The notes under the pieces: model-generated
Told to the model about the DNA's origin: nothing
Database searches by the model: none
What the model saw: only the letters and a program-made list of their open reading frames with translations
DNA from: Cupriavidus pinatubonensis
Lineage (GTDB): Bacteria; Pseudomonadota; Gammaproteobacteria; Burkholderiales; Burkholderiaceae
DNA length: 64,000 nucleotides
Direction of reading: 5' to 3'
NCBI RefSeq assembly: GCF_019602855.1
Contig: NZ_CP080766.1
Coordinates: forward strand, 2,170,001-2,234,000
Part shown: positions 9,837 through 17,274 of the stretch, piece by piece
Position numbering within the stretch: position 1 is the stretch's first letter
Layout of the letters: the number at the start of each line of letters is the position of its first letter
Position numbers and translations under genes: made by a program

Positions 9837-9979
9837 CGCGGCGTGTGCCGTGTGGCGCTGGCACGGCTACGCCGCGCCAGCAGGACAAGTTCCACGCCGA
9901 TCAGCGCGAATGCCACGCCGAATGCGCCGGCAATATAGCCTGCGTGGCCGGTCAGCGAAGACAACGTGAATTCGCTCAT
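9833..9979 (-). CDS. ccmD: Haem exporter protein CcmD
   Basis: 48-residue single-span membrane peptide found by reading the gap between ccmC and ccmE. A hydrophobic helix (about residues 14-35) is followed by a basic cytoplasmic tail ([16 protein letters not shown]), the usual shape of CcmD, which releases holo-CcmE from CcmABC. It starts at the ATG overlapping the ccmC stop (ATGA, 9976-9979) and ends in the ATGA shared with ccmE. Its position and overlaps make the call secure despite the small size. Confidence 0.9.
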   Translation of the reverse strand: MSEFTLSSLTGHAGYIAGAFGVAFALIGVELVLLARRSRASATRHTPR

Positions 9980-10767
9980 GGTGCAGTCTTCCGAAGTTCG
10001 GCCGGCAGCGTGCCGGCTTCGCCGCGCTCGCGCAGGATGCAACGCACGCGCACCAGCGCCACGGCGATCGTGTACATCCAGCACGCGAGCGTCATCACCA
10101 GCATGCCGGCCAGCATGGTCGCGGCCATCGAAGGCGCTGCGGTCAGGCTGATCGACGCGCCCTGGTGCAGCGTGTTCCACCATTGCACGGAAAAATAGAT
10201 CACCGGAACATTCGCCATGCCGACCAGCGCGAGCACGCCGCAAGCGCGCTCGGCCCGCCGGGTCTCGTCGATGGCGGCCTCCAGCGCGATGAAGCCCAGG
10301 TACAGAAACAGCAGGATCAGCTCCGACGTCAGCCGCGCATCCCAGACCCACCACGTGCCCCAGGTCGGCTTTCCCCACAGCGCGCCGGTCCACAGCGCAA
10401 TCGCGGTGAACAGCGCGCCGGTCGGCGCCAGCGCCGAGGCCATCATGGACGACAGGCGCGTGCGCAGCACCAGCGCCAGCGCGCAATAGCCGGCCATGAC
10501 CAAGTAGATGAACATCGACATCCATGCGGCCGGCACGTGGATGAAGATGATGCGGTAGACCTCGCCCTGCTGCGCATCGGTGGGCGCCACGACGAAGCCG
10601 ATCCACAGTCCGCCCACGAGCAACAGCGCGGCGGCGGCAAAGAACCATGGTGCGAGCCTGCCCGCGAGCGGATAGAAGCGCACCGGCGCGGCGAACGCAA
10701 GCCAGCGCGATCGCCGCATGCCAGGCCGGTCGGCGACCGCGTGGGTGGGGTGCAGCGGTTGGCCCAT
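9976..10767 (-). CDS. ccmC: Haem exporter permease CcmC
   Basis: 263-residue integral membrane protein with six hydrophobic segments. The WWD haem-handling domain reads WGTWWVWDARLTSE, flanked by conserved His residues (IFIHVPAAWMS and WWNTLHQG). CcmC loads haem onto CcmE. The start ATG at 10767 has GGAGTAGAC in front; the open frame continues far upstream but through the ccmB region in another frame. It lies two bases after the ccmB stop and overlaps ccmD by four bases. Confidence 0.95.
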   Translation of the reverse strand: MGQPLHPTHAVADRPGMRRSRWLAFAAPVRFYPLAGRLAPWFFAAAALLLVGGLWIGFVVAPTDAQQGEVYRIIFIHVPAAWMSMFIYLVMAGYCALALVLRTRLSSMMASALAPTGALFTAIALWTGALWGKPTWGTWWVWDARLTSELILLFLYLGFIALEAAIDETRRAERACGVLALVGMANVPVIYFSVQWWNTLHQGASISLTAAPSMAATMLAGMLVMTLACWMYTIAVALVRVRCILRERGEAGTLPAELRKTAP

Positions 10768-10769
10768 GT

Positions 10770-11438
10770 CTACTCCATGGCGATGCGCAGACCCGCCGCG
10801 GTCGCGAGCGGGCACAGGAACAGCGACAGCGCCAGGCATGCGCCCAGCAGCGAGAATTGCGGCATCACATCGAGCCCGGCGTCGGCCGCGACGCCCGCGC
10901 TGGCGCCGAACACCAGCACCGGCACGCACAGCGGCAGCACCAGGACGCACAGCAGCACCGCACTGCCGCGCACGCCCAGCGTTAGCGCGGCGCCGACCGC
11001 GCCAATCAGGCTCAGCGCCGGCGTGCCGACCAGCAGCGATGCCGACAGCAGCAGCGCGGACCCGGCGGGCAGGCTGTACTGCTGCGCCAGCAACGGCGTG
11101 AGCAGCAGCAACGGCAGCCCGCTGGTCAGCCAGTGCGCGCAGATCTTCGCCAGCACCAGCAAGGCCAGCGGTTGCGGCGAAAGCAGCAGTTGGTCGAGGC
11201 TGCCATCGGCGTACTCCTGAGCGAACAGCCGCGACAGCGACAACATCGATGCGAGCAGCGCCGCCACCCACAGGATGCCCGGCGCGAGCGCGCGCAGTTG
11301 CTGCGGCTCGGGGCCGATCGCAAGCGGGAACAGGCTCGCGGCGATGACGAAGAACACCACGCTGCCGAGCAGGCTGCCGCGCCGCCGCCAGGCGAGCGAC
11401 AGGTCGTGCATGACGATGGCGCCAAGGGTTGCGAGCAT
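10770..11438 (-). CDS. ccmB: Haem exporter permease CcmB
   Basis: 222-residue ABC-type membrane subunit with six hydrophobic segments, close to the usual 220. It works with CcmA and CcmC to release haem-loaded CcmE. I chose the ATG at 11438 (MLATLGAIVMHDLSLAWRR), seven bases past the ccmA stop, because family members begin about here; a start at 11477 inside ccmA would add thirteen residues without similarity. FAQEYADGSLDQLLLSP is a conserved CcmB cytoplasmic stretch. Confidence 0.93.
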   Translation of the reverse strand: MLATLGAIVMHDLSLAWRRRGSLLGSVVFFVIAASLFPLAIGPEPQQLRALAPGILWVAALLASMLSLSRLFAQEYADGSLDQLLLSPQPLALLVLAKICAHWLTSGLPLLLLTPLLAQQYSLPAGSALLLSASLLVGTPALSLIGAVGAALTLGVRGSAVLLCVLVLPLCVPVLVFGASAGVAADAGLDVMPQFSLLGACLALSLFLCPLATAAGLRIAME

Positions 11439-11445
11439 GGCGCGA

Positions 11446-12126
11446 TCAGGCGGGGGGCAGCGCATGCGCGCCGCCAAGTTGCAGTACTTCCCCGCCGCCG
11501 GGCAACAGCCGGTGCGTGGCGATCACCGCCATGCCGCCGTCGCGGAGGTGCTCGTCAAGCAGGTCGTGAAAGCAGGCGGCCGATTCGTCATCGAGCGAGG
11601 TGAGCGGTTCGTCGAGCAGCCACAACGCACGCCGGACCAACGCCAGCCGCGCCAGCGCGACGCGGCGGCGCTGGCCTTGCGAAAGCGTCCGTACTGGGAC
11701 ATGCATGGTCTTTGCGATGCCAAGCCGCGCGAGCGCCACGCGCACGGTCTCGTTCGTCGCGTGCAGGCCAGTGAGCCGCGCAGCGTAGCGCAGGTGTTCG
11801 TCCGCAGTCAGGTCGGTATCGATGCCGTCAGCATGGCCGACGTAGGCGAGCGACTGCAGGTAGGCCGGATCGCCTGCGCGAACGCATTTGCCGAGCCAGC
11901 TCACGCTGCCGCTAGCCGGTTGCAGCAGTCCGCTCAGCACGCGCAGCAGCGACGACTTGCCGCTGCCGTTCGGGCCCACGACCTGTATCACGCCGCCTGC
12001 GCTGACGCTGAAGTCGATGCCGGTAAAGACAGGGCGCCCCCCACGAGAAAACGCAAGATCGTTGGCCCGCAGCACCGGGCCAACGGCAACGCCATTACAG
12101 GAGAGCCCGGAAGAGGGAGTCGGCAC
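11446..12126 (-). CDS. ccmA: Haem exporter ATP-binding protein CcmA
   Basis: 226-residue ABC ATPase. Walker A is GPNGSGKS (51-58), the signature is LSQGQRRR (148-155), and Walker B LWLLDEP puts the catalytic Glu about residue 173; an ATHR switch follows. The frame opens with GTG at 12126, three bases after napC, preceded by GGGGA; a second GTG 36 bases on is possible because the first dozen residues look non-conserved. Direct abutment with napC shows that nap and ccm form one transcriptional unit. Confidence 0.93.
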   Translation of the reverse strand: MPTPSSGLSCNGVAVGPVLRANDLAFSRGGRPVFTGIDFSVSAGGVIQVVGPNGSGKSSLLRVLSGLLQPASGSVSWLGKCVRAGDPAYLQSLAYVGHADGIDTDLTADEHLRYAARLTGLHATNETVRVALARLGIAKTMHVPVRTLSQGQRRRVALARLALVRRALWLLDEPLTSLDDESAACFHDLLDEHLRDGGMAVIATHRLLPGGGEVLQLGGAHALPPA

Positions 12127-12129
12127 GCG

Positions 12130-12717
12130 CTACTGTTCCCCGGCTTTCGACACGTCGGGCAGGTGGTGGGCAATGCCCTTGTGGCAATCGATGCAGGTCT
12201 TTTCCTTGTTTTCCAGATAGGTCGAATGCATGGCCTGTGCGCGCGGGCTCTGGCGCGTGAAGTCCATCGACTGGTAGTCGTGGCAGTTGCGGCATTCAAG
12301 CGAGTCGTTGGCCTTGAAGCGTGCCCACTCGTGCTGGGCCAGCTCCAGCCGGTGCGCGAGGAACTTCTCGCGCGTATTGATCGTGCCAAAGATCTTGCCC
12401 CAGACCTCTTTCGACGCCTGCATCTTGCGCGCCATCTTGGTGGTCCAGTTGTGTGGCACATGGCAGTCCGAACACTTGGCGCGCACGCCGCTGCGGTTGG
12501 TGAAGTGGATGGTGCCCTGCAGTTCCTGGTAGACGTTGTCGCGCATCTCATGGCAACCGGTGCAGAATTGCTCGGTATTGGTCAGCTCCAGCGCGGTGTT
12601 GAACGCGCCCCAGAACATCACCCCGGCAATGAAACCGCCCAGCGTCAGGAAGCCCAGGCTGAAATAGGCGCTGGGCCGGTTGATGGTCCGCCAATAGCGC
12701 TTGATGAGATCCAGCAT
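12130..12717 (-). CDS. napC: Tetrahaem c-type cytochrome NapC
   Basis: 195-residue membrane-anchored quinol dehydrogenase of the NapC/NirT family. One N-terminal helix (about residues 18-38) is followed by four CXXCH haem sites: CTGCH 52-56, CSDCH 82-86, CRNCH 142-146 and CIDCH 175-179. It takes electrons from quinol in the membrane and passes them to NapB and NapA. I prefer the ATG at 12717 (MLDLIKRYW), eight bases after an AGG, over the GTG nine bases upstream. It lies 21 bases after napB. Confidence 0.95.
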   Translation of the reverse strand: MLDLIKRYWRTINRPSAYFSLGFLTLGGFIAGVMFWGAFNTALELTNTEQFCTGCHEMRDNVYQELQGTIHFTNRSGVRAKCSDCHVPHNWTTKMARKMQASKEVWGKIFGTINTREKFLAHRLELAQHEWARFKANDSLECRNCHDYQSMDFTRQSPRAQAMHSTYLENKEKTCIDCHKGIAHHLPDVSKAGEQ

Positions 12718-12738
12718 GGCGCGCACCTGTCTTGTTGG

Positions 12739-13245
12739 TTACTTGCCCGCGCTCTTGGCGCCGGGCTTGCGCTTGAGCATCGTTTCCACATCGACGAAGT
12801 TATTGCCGACCAGCGGCTTCGCGTCGGCCTGCGGTACATGGCATTGGGTGCAGAAATAGCGCCGTGGCGAGACATCGGCCAGCACATTGTTGTCGCGATC
12901 CATGTAATGCGTGATGCTGACCGGAATGGCCTGCGTCTCCTCGGTCCGCGTGCGTGCATGGCAGAACATGCAGCGGTTGAAGTCCTTGTCAAGCTGGTAG
13001 CCGTCGATCTTGTGGGGGATCGTCGGCGGCTGCATGGTGTAATTGCGCGTGCGCCGGATGTCCTTGTTCTCGGTCGGGTACAGGATCGGGGCCTTGGTCT
13101 CGTTGGCCACGGGCGTAGGACCACGCATGGCGTCGACCACGCCCTGCGCGCCGGCGGGCGCGGCCGCGAACATGGCACATGCAAATGCCGCCAGCAGCCA
13201 GGTACACAAGGCCAGCAGCGGTGCCCAGGATCGGCTCGGCTTCAT
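12739..13245 (-). CDS. napB: Dihaem cytochrome subunit NapB
   Basis: 168-residue periplasmic electron-transfer subunit of nitrate reductase. A cleavable signal sequence spans residues 1-33 (cleavage near APAGAQ). Two c-type haem motifs follow, CMFCH (92-96) and CTQCH (132-136), together with the conserved distal His ligands in the YTMQPPTIPHKIDGY and PVSITHYMD stretches. It carries electrons from NapC to NapA. It sits 31 bases downstream of napA in the operon. Confidence 0.95.
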   Translation of the reverse strand: MKPSRSWAPLLALCTWLLAAFACAMFAAAPAGAQGVVDAMRGPTPVANETKAPILYPTENKDIRRTRNYTMQPPTIPHKIDGYQLDKDFNRCMFCHARTRTEETQAIPVSITHYMDRDNNVLADVSPRRYFCTQCHVPQADAKPLVGNNFVDVETMLKRKPGAKSAGK

Positions 13246-13276
13246 GGCGTCTCCTTTTGTGGATTGGCGTGGGCGG

Positions 13277-15772
13277 CTACACCTTGACGATCTTCACCGC
13301 GCACTTCTTGTAGTCGGTCTGCAGCGAAATCGGACAGGTCGCGTCGAGCGTGACCTTGTTGATGAGCTGGCTTGCATCGAACCACGGCACGAAGACCAGG
13401 CCACGCGGCGGCGCGTCGCGGCCGCGTGTCTCCACGCGCGAACGCATGCGCCCGCGCCGCGACACCACTTCCACCTCGACGCCGCGCCGCAGCCCCATGG
13501 CCTTGGCGTCTTCGGGATGCATGAACACCACCGCGTTGGGGAAGGCCCGGTAGAGTTCGGGCACACGCCGCGTCATCGAGCCGGAATGCCAGTGTTCCAG
13601 CACGCGCCCGGTGGCGAGCCAGAACGGATATTCCTTGTCCGGCGATTCCGGTGGCGGCTCATACGGCAGCGCGAAGATCACGGCCTTGCCGTCGGGATTG
13701 CCGTAGAACTGGAAGCCGGTACCGGCCTTGACATAAGGATCGCTGCCTTCGCGGTAGCGCCAGCGCGTTTCCTTGCCGTTGACCACGGGCCAGCGCAGGC
13801 CGCGTTCCTCGTGGTAGCGGTCGAACGGTGCCAGGTCGTGGCCATGCCCGCGGCCGAAGCTCGCGTATTCCTCGAACAGGCCCTTCTGCACGTAGAAGCC
13901 GAAGGCCTGGGCCTCGGCATTGTGGTATTCGGTGCTGACTTCCTTGATCGGGAACTTGTCGACCTGGCCGTTGCGGTACAGCACGTCGAACAGCGTCTTG
14001 CCCTTGTATTCAGGTTTCTTTGCCACGAGTTCGGCCGGCCAGACTTCCTCGACCTTGAAGCGCTTGGAAAACTCCATGAGCTGCCACAGGTCGGAGCGCG
14101 CATCGCCCGGCGCATCGACAAGCTGGTGCCAGAACTGCGTGCGGCGTTCCGCGTTACCGTAGGCGCCTTCCTTTTCCACCCACATCGCGCTGGGCAGGAT
14201 CAGGTCCGCCGACAGCGCTGTCACGGTCGGGTATGCGTCCGAAACAACGATGAAGTTGGCGGGGTTGCGGTAGCCCGGCAGGGCTTCCTCCATGATGTTG
14301 GCCGCCGCCTGCATATTGTTGTTGACCTGCACCCAGTACGCATTGAGCTTGCCGTCCCGGAGCATGCGGTTCTGCAGCACGGCGTGGTAGCCGGGCTTCT
14401 CGACGATGGTGCCTGGTGGCAGTTTCCAGATGCGCTCGGCTTCCTCGCGGTGCTTCGGATTCGTGACCACCATGTCGGCTGGGAGCCGGTGCGAGAACGT
14501 GCCGACTTCGCGCGCGGTGCCGCACGCGGACGGCTGCCCGGTCAGCGAGAACGGGCTGTTGCCCGGCGTGGCGATCTTGCCGGTCAGCAGGTGGACGTTG
14601 TAGACCATGTTGTTGACCCAGCTGCCACGCGTATGCTGGTTGAACCCCATGGTCCACAACGACATCACCTTGACGTTGGGGTCCGCGTACAGCTCGGCAA
14701 GCTGCCTGAGCTTGTCCTTCGGTACGCCGGAGAGCTTGCTGACGTAGTCGGCGTCGTACTTGGAGACGAACTTGGCGAAATCATCAAACGTGATGGGCTT
14801 CGAATCGCCCGGATTGGCCGCGTTCTTTGCGGCCTTCTGCAGCGGATGGTCAGGCCGCAAGCCGTAGCCGATTTCCGTCACGCCTTCCTTGAACACCGTG
14901 TGTTTGTTGACGAAGTCCTTGTTGACCTTGTTGTTCTGGATGATGTAGTTGGCGATGTAGTTCAGCATCGCCAGGTCGGTCTGCGGCGTGAAGATGATCG
15001 GGATATCCGCCAGGTCGAACGAGCGGTGCGTGAAAGTGGACAGCACCGCCACGCGCGTCTTCGGGTGGCTCAGGCGCCGGTCCGTGATGCGCGTCCACAG
15101 GATCGGGTGCATCTCCGCCATGTTCGAGCCCCACAGCACGAACGCGTCGGCGGCCTCGAAATCGTCATAGCAGCCCATCGGCTCGTCCATGCCGAAGGTG
15201 CGCATGAAGCCCTGCACTGCAGACGCCATGCAATGGCGTGCGTTTGGGTCGATATTGTTGGAACGGAAGCCCGCCTTGTAGAGCTTGGACGCCGCGTAGC
15301 CTTCCCAAACGGTCCACTGGCCGGAGCCGAACATGCCCACCGCGGTCGGGCCTTTCTCCTTGAGCACGCGCTTGAACTGGCGCTCCATCTCGTCGAACGC
15401 CTGGTCCCACGTGACCGGCGCGAACTCGCCGTTCTTGTCGTACTTGCCGTTCTTCATGCGCAGCAGCGGCTTGGTGAGCCGGTCCTGGCCGTACATGATC
15501 TTCGACAGGAAGTAGCCCTTGACGCAGTTCAGGCCCTTGTTGACCTCGCACTGCGGATCGCCCTGCGTGGCCACCACCTTGTTGTCTCGCACGGCCACGG
15601 TGACGCCGCAGCCCGTGCCGCAGAAGCGGCAGGGCGCCTTCGACCACTTCAGCTTCGTGACTTCGCTGTCGGTGACGAAGTTGGCGGCCTCGGTGCCAAG
15701 CGGAATGCCAGCAACCGATGCTGTCGCTGCGATGGCAGTCTGTTTAATGAAATCCCGACGAGAGACTTTCAT
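13277..15772 (-). CDS. napA: Periplasmic nitrate reductase catalytic subunit NapA
   Basis: 831-residue molybdopterin oxidoreductase that reduces nitrate to nitrite in the periplasm. A twin-arginine signal ([13 protein letters not shown], residues 4-16) is followed by the [4Fe-4S] ligands C48, C51, C55 and C83, and the molybdenum-ligand Cys is in NARHCMASA (about C180). The C-terminal molybdopterin dinucleotide domain ends with [14 protein letters not shown]. Length is normal. The start overlaps the end of napD by 29 bases, so the Tat-proofreading chaperone NapD is made just before its client. Confidence 0.97.
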   Translation of the reverse strand: MKVSRRDFIKQTAIAATASVAGIPLGTEAANFVTDSEVTKLKWSKAPCRFCGTGCGVTVAVRDNKVVATQGDPQCEVNKGLNCVKGYFLSKIMYGQDRLTKPLLRMKNGKYDKNGEFAPVTWDQAFDEMERQFKRVLKEKGPTAVGMFGSGQWTVWEGYAASKLYKAGFRSNNIDPNARHCMASAVQGFMRTFGMDEPMGCYDDFEAADAFVLWGSNMAEMHPILWTRITDRRLSHPKTRVAVLSTFTHRSFDLADIPIIFTPQTDLAMLNYIANYIIQNNKVNKDFVNKHTVFKEGVTEIGYGLRPDHPLQKAAKNAANPGDSKPITFDDFAKFVSKYDADYVSKLSGVPKDKLRQLAELYADPNVKVMSLWTMGFNQHTRGSWVNNMVYNVHLLTGKIATPGNSPFSLTGQPSACGTAREVGTFSHRLPADMVVTNPKHREEAERIWKLPPGTIVEKPGYHAVLQNRMLRDGKLNAYWVQVNNNMQAAANIMEEALPGYRNPANFIVVSDAYPTVTALSADLILPSAMWVEKEGAYGNAERRTQFWHQLVDAPGDARSDLWQLMEFSKRFKVEEVWPAELVAKKPEYKGKTLFDVLYRNGQVDKFPIKEVSTEYHNAEAQAFGFYVQKGLFEEYASFGRGHGHDLAPFDRYHEERGLRWPVVNGKETRWRYREGSDPYVKAGTGFQFYGNPDGKAVIFALPYEPPPESPDKEYPFWLATGRVLEHWHSGSMTRRVPELYRAFPNAVVFMHPEDAKAMGLRRGVEVEVVSRRGRMRSRVETRGRDAPPRGLVFVPWFDASQLINKVTLDATCPISLQTDYKKCAVKIVKV

Positions 15773-16082
15773 CGTCGATCTCCTCGTTCATGGCTTCGGC
15801 GTCTTCGTTGTGCTGATAGACCAGGGTGGCCGACAGCACGCCTTCGAGCTGGTGAAGGCGGGTCAGCTGCGCGGCAATGGCGCGGGAGGAGGGGGCTTCG
15901 ACGGTGACGACCAGCTTGCCGGCTTCGCTGGCAGCATGGATCTCCACGCCCGTCATGGCTTCGACGGCGGCGCGCACGCGGCTCACGCTGTCGGGATGCG
16001 CGTACACGACAATCCCGGCGATATGCCATTCCTCGCCGGCGGAGACCGGCCCGATGGGTATAAAAGATCTTGCAGCTGGCAT
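15744..16082 (-). CDS. napD: Nitrate reductase maturation chaperone NapD
   Basis: 112-residue cytoplasmic ferredoxin-fold chaperone that binds the NapA Tat signal and holds export back until cofactor loading. The core [35 protein letters not shown] and a terminal YQHNEDAEA stretch fit NapD. The N terminus is about fifteen residues longer than in E. coli. The ATG at 16082 follows GGAGTTACCGA. It overlaps napA by 29 bases, a usual sign of coupling in nap operons. Confidence 0.92.
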   Translation of the reverse strand: MPAARSFIPIGPVSAGEEWHIAGIVVYAHPDSVSRVRAAVEAMTGVEIHAASEAGKLVVTVEAPSSRAIAAQLTRLHQLEGVLSATLVYQHNEDAEAMNEEIDDESLSSGFH

Positions 16083-16174
16083 TCGGTAACTCCAGCTAAA
16101 GGCCGTTTAATTCTGTGTTGCAGCCTTTTTATGGTCGCCTTTGTTGCACTCTCTCTGGCGAGAGGGTTGCGGAC

Positions 16175-16342
16175 TCAATGCGTAGGAGGGCCGCTGATGA
16201 GTTGGCTCATCCAGACAATGAAGCCGTAACCGGCTACGGTGATGACCGACAGCACCGGTACCATCACCGCGGTAAGAAACAGGAAGCTGCGCAATTCTTC
16301 CTTCTTGCGCTGCGGATCTTCGATGCCGCCTTTTTCCATCAT
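16175..16342 (-). CDS. napE: Nitrate reductase small membrane subunit NapE
   Basis: 55-residue single-span membrane protein read from the sequence upstream of napD. A short charged N terminus (MMEKGGIEDPQRKKEELRSF) precedes a hydrophobic helix from about residue 20 to 48, and the protein ends SGPPTH. NapE heads nap operons in many proteobacteria; its exact role is unsettled. Two tandem ATGs (16342 and 16339) are possible starts; neither has a strong ribosome-binding site. 92 bases separate it from napD. Confidence 0.85.
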   Translation of the reverse strand: MMEKGGIEDPQRKKEELRSFLFLTAVMVPVLSVITVAGYGFIVWMSQLISGPPTH

Positions 16343-16396
16343 GGCTTGATGTAATGGGTGGGGCCTTTCATGCGGCAGGCTTGATATGTGTTACCC

Positions 16397-16425
16397 ATTA
16401 AACAAAGCAGGCGCCAAGGTGTCAA
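16397..16425 (-). promoter_or_regulatory. Sigma-70 promoter of the nap-ccm operon
   Basis: On the minus strand TTGACA (16425-16420) is followed after exactly 17 bases by TTTAAT (16402-16397). This is a full-consensus -35 and a 5/6 -10. The start point would fall near 16390, leaving a leader of about 50 bases before napE. No perfect FNR, NarL or Dnr box overlaps it. Confidence 0.7.
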
Positions 16426-16567
16426 GACTGCACCTGCATGCAGCCCCGCAGAATGTTGGGACACGCGCGTCAGTTCATCCGGATCGGGCCATATTCTTGC
16501 TGCGGCAGGCGCAGCCCGATGGGCTCCGCTGGCGGTGTGGCGCAAGCGTCTCGCAGACGGCTCCGCG

Positions 16568-17119
16568 TCAGTATACGTCGTGCATTGCGCCGCTCCGGGC
16601 CACAGCCACGGATAGTGGCTTGCCGTGTTCGGGGGGCACGGCGGGGCGCATTGCAGCAAGCGCAGCGAGGTCAAGTTCGTCGAGCCGTGCATCGCGCCAG
16701 GCGGCGCCGTCCCAGTGCTGGAAGCGCAGTTCAGCCAGCGGCACCTGCGCCAGCACGCCGACCCAGTCGGTCGGGGTGGCGCCGCGGCGCAGCCCGGCCG
16801 AAACCATGGCCATGGCTTCCGGGATGTCGATATCGGCCAGGCGCGTGACCGCGGGCCATGGCACAAGACGGTTGTCCGACGCCGGCAGGCCAAAGCGGAA
16901 CACGCCGTCCTTCTCGGGGAAAGCGGTCTTGGCGGCGGGGTGGCGTTTCCAGCCGGTCCTGGCGGTCGACGGCTCCCACGTCTGCTGGCGTGAAAACCAC
17001 AGCACGCCGAGCGACGCCGTGGCGTGCAGCGACCTTGCGGGAATCAGCAAGCCGGATTCCGCGATGGCTGGCAACCTCGTGCCGACCGTGTAGTGCCAGA
17101 CGAAGTTGGTGGGTTTCAT
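16568..17119 (-). CDS. Conserved hypothetical protein
   Basis: 183 residues, preceded by a strong AGGAGG eight bases before the ATG at 17119. The N terminus reads FVWHYTVGTRLPAIAESGLL, then GVLWFSRQQTWEP and a later RFGLPA. The pattern H-[YF]-T, L..I..SG.L, WFS is seen in small uncharacterised proteins and recalls ADP-ribosyltransferase-fold or KptA-like enzymes; this fold is my inference and no function is known. No signal peptide or membrane span. It lies between the nap promoter and the LuxR gene, with a short dyad (17186-17199) about 70 bases upstream. Confidence 0.75.
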   Translation of the reverse strand: MKPTNFVWHYTVGTRLPAIAESGLLIPARSLHATASLGVLWFSRQQTWEPSTARTGWKRHPAAKTAFPEKDGVFRFGLPASDNRLVPWPAVTRLADIDIPEAMAMVSAGLRRGATPTDWVGVLAQVPLAELRFQHWDGAAWRDARLDELDLAALAAMRPAVPPEHGKPLSVAVARSGAMHDVY

Positions 17120-17185
17120 GATGTCCTCCTGTTCGACACCTCCAGCTTGGGCGCGAATCCTTGCCTGGACAAGCAAGTTCATGAG

Positions 17186-17199
17186 GCATTGTGCAATGC
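17186..17199. promoter_or_regulatory. Short dyad upstream of the hypothetical gene
   Basis: GCATTG-TG-CAATGC, a perfect six-base inverted repeat with a two-base centre, 67-80 bases upstream of the ATG at 17119 and in the gap before the LuxR gene. It has the size and place of an operator; the binding protein is unknown. Confidence 0.4.
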
Positions 17200-17274
17200 G
17201 GAATAGTGAGGCGGCGTCGGCGTCGCGCTGCAGGAGGGTCCGTGCGCCGATGTGCGCCGACCGGCCTTTTCGCT

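Noticed and set aside
11275-15907. Very long open frames on the plus strand opposite ccmA, nap and napA
   Set aside because: They are antisense to well-supported genes, rich in Arg, His and Ala, without motifs; such frames are expected in GC-rich DNA.
16381-16394. TTGATATGTGTTAC near the nap promoter as an FNR box
   Set aside because: Only one half-site fits; the other half matches two of five positions, and it lies at the start point rather than an activation position.
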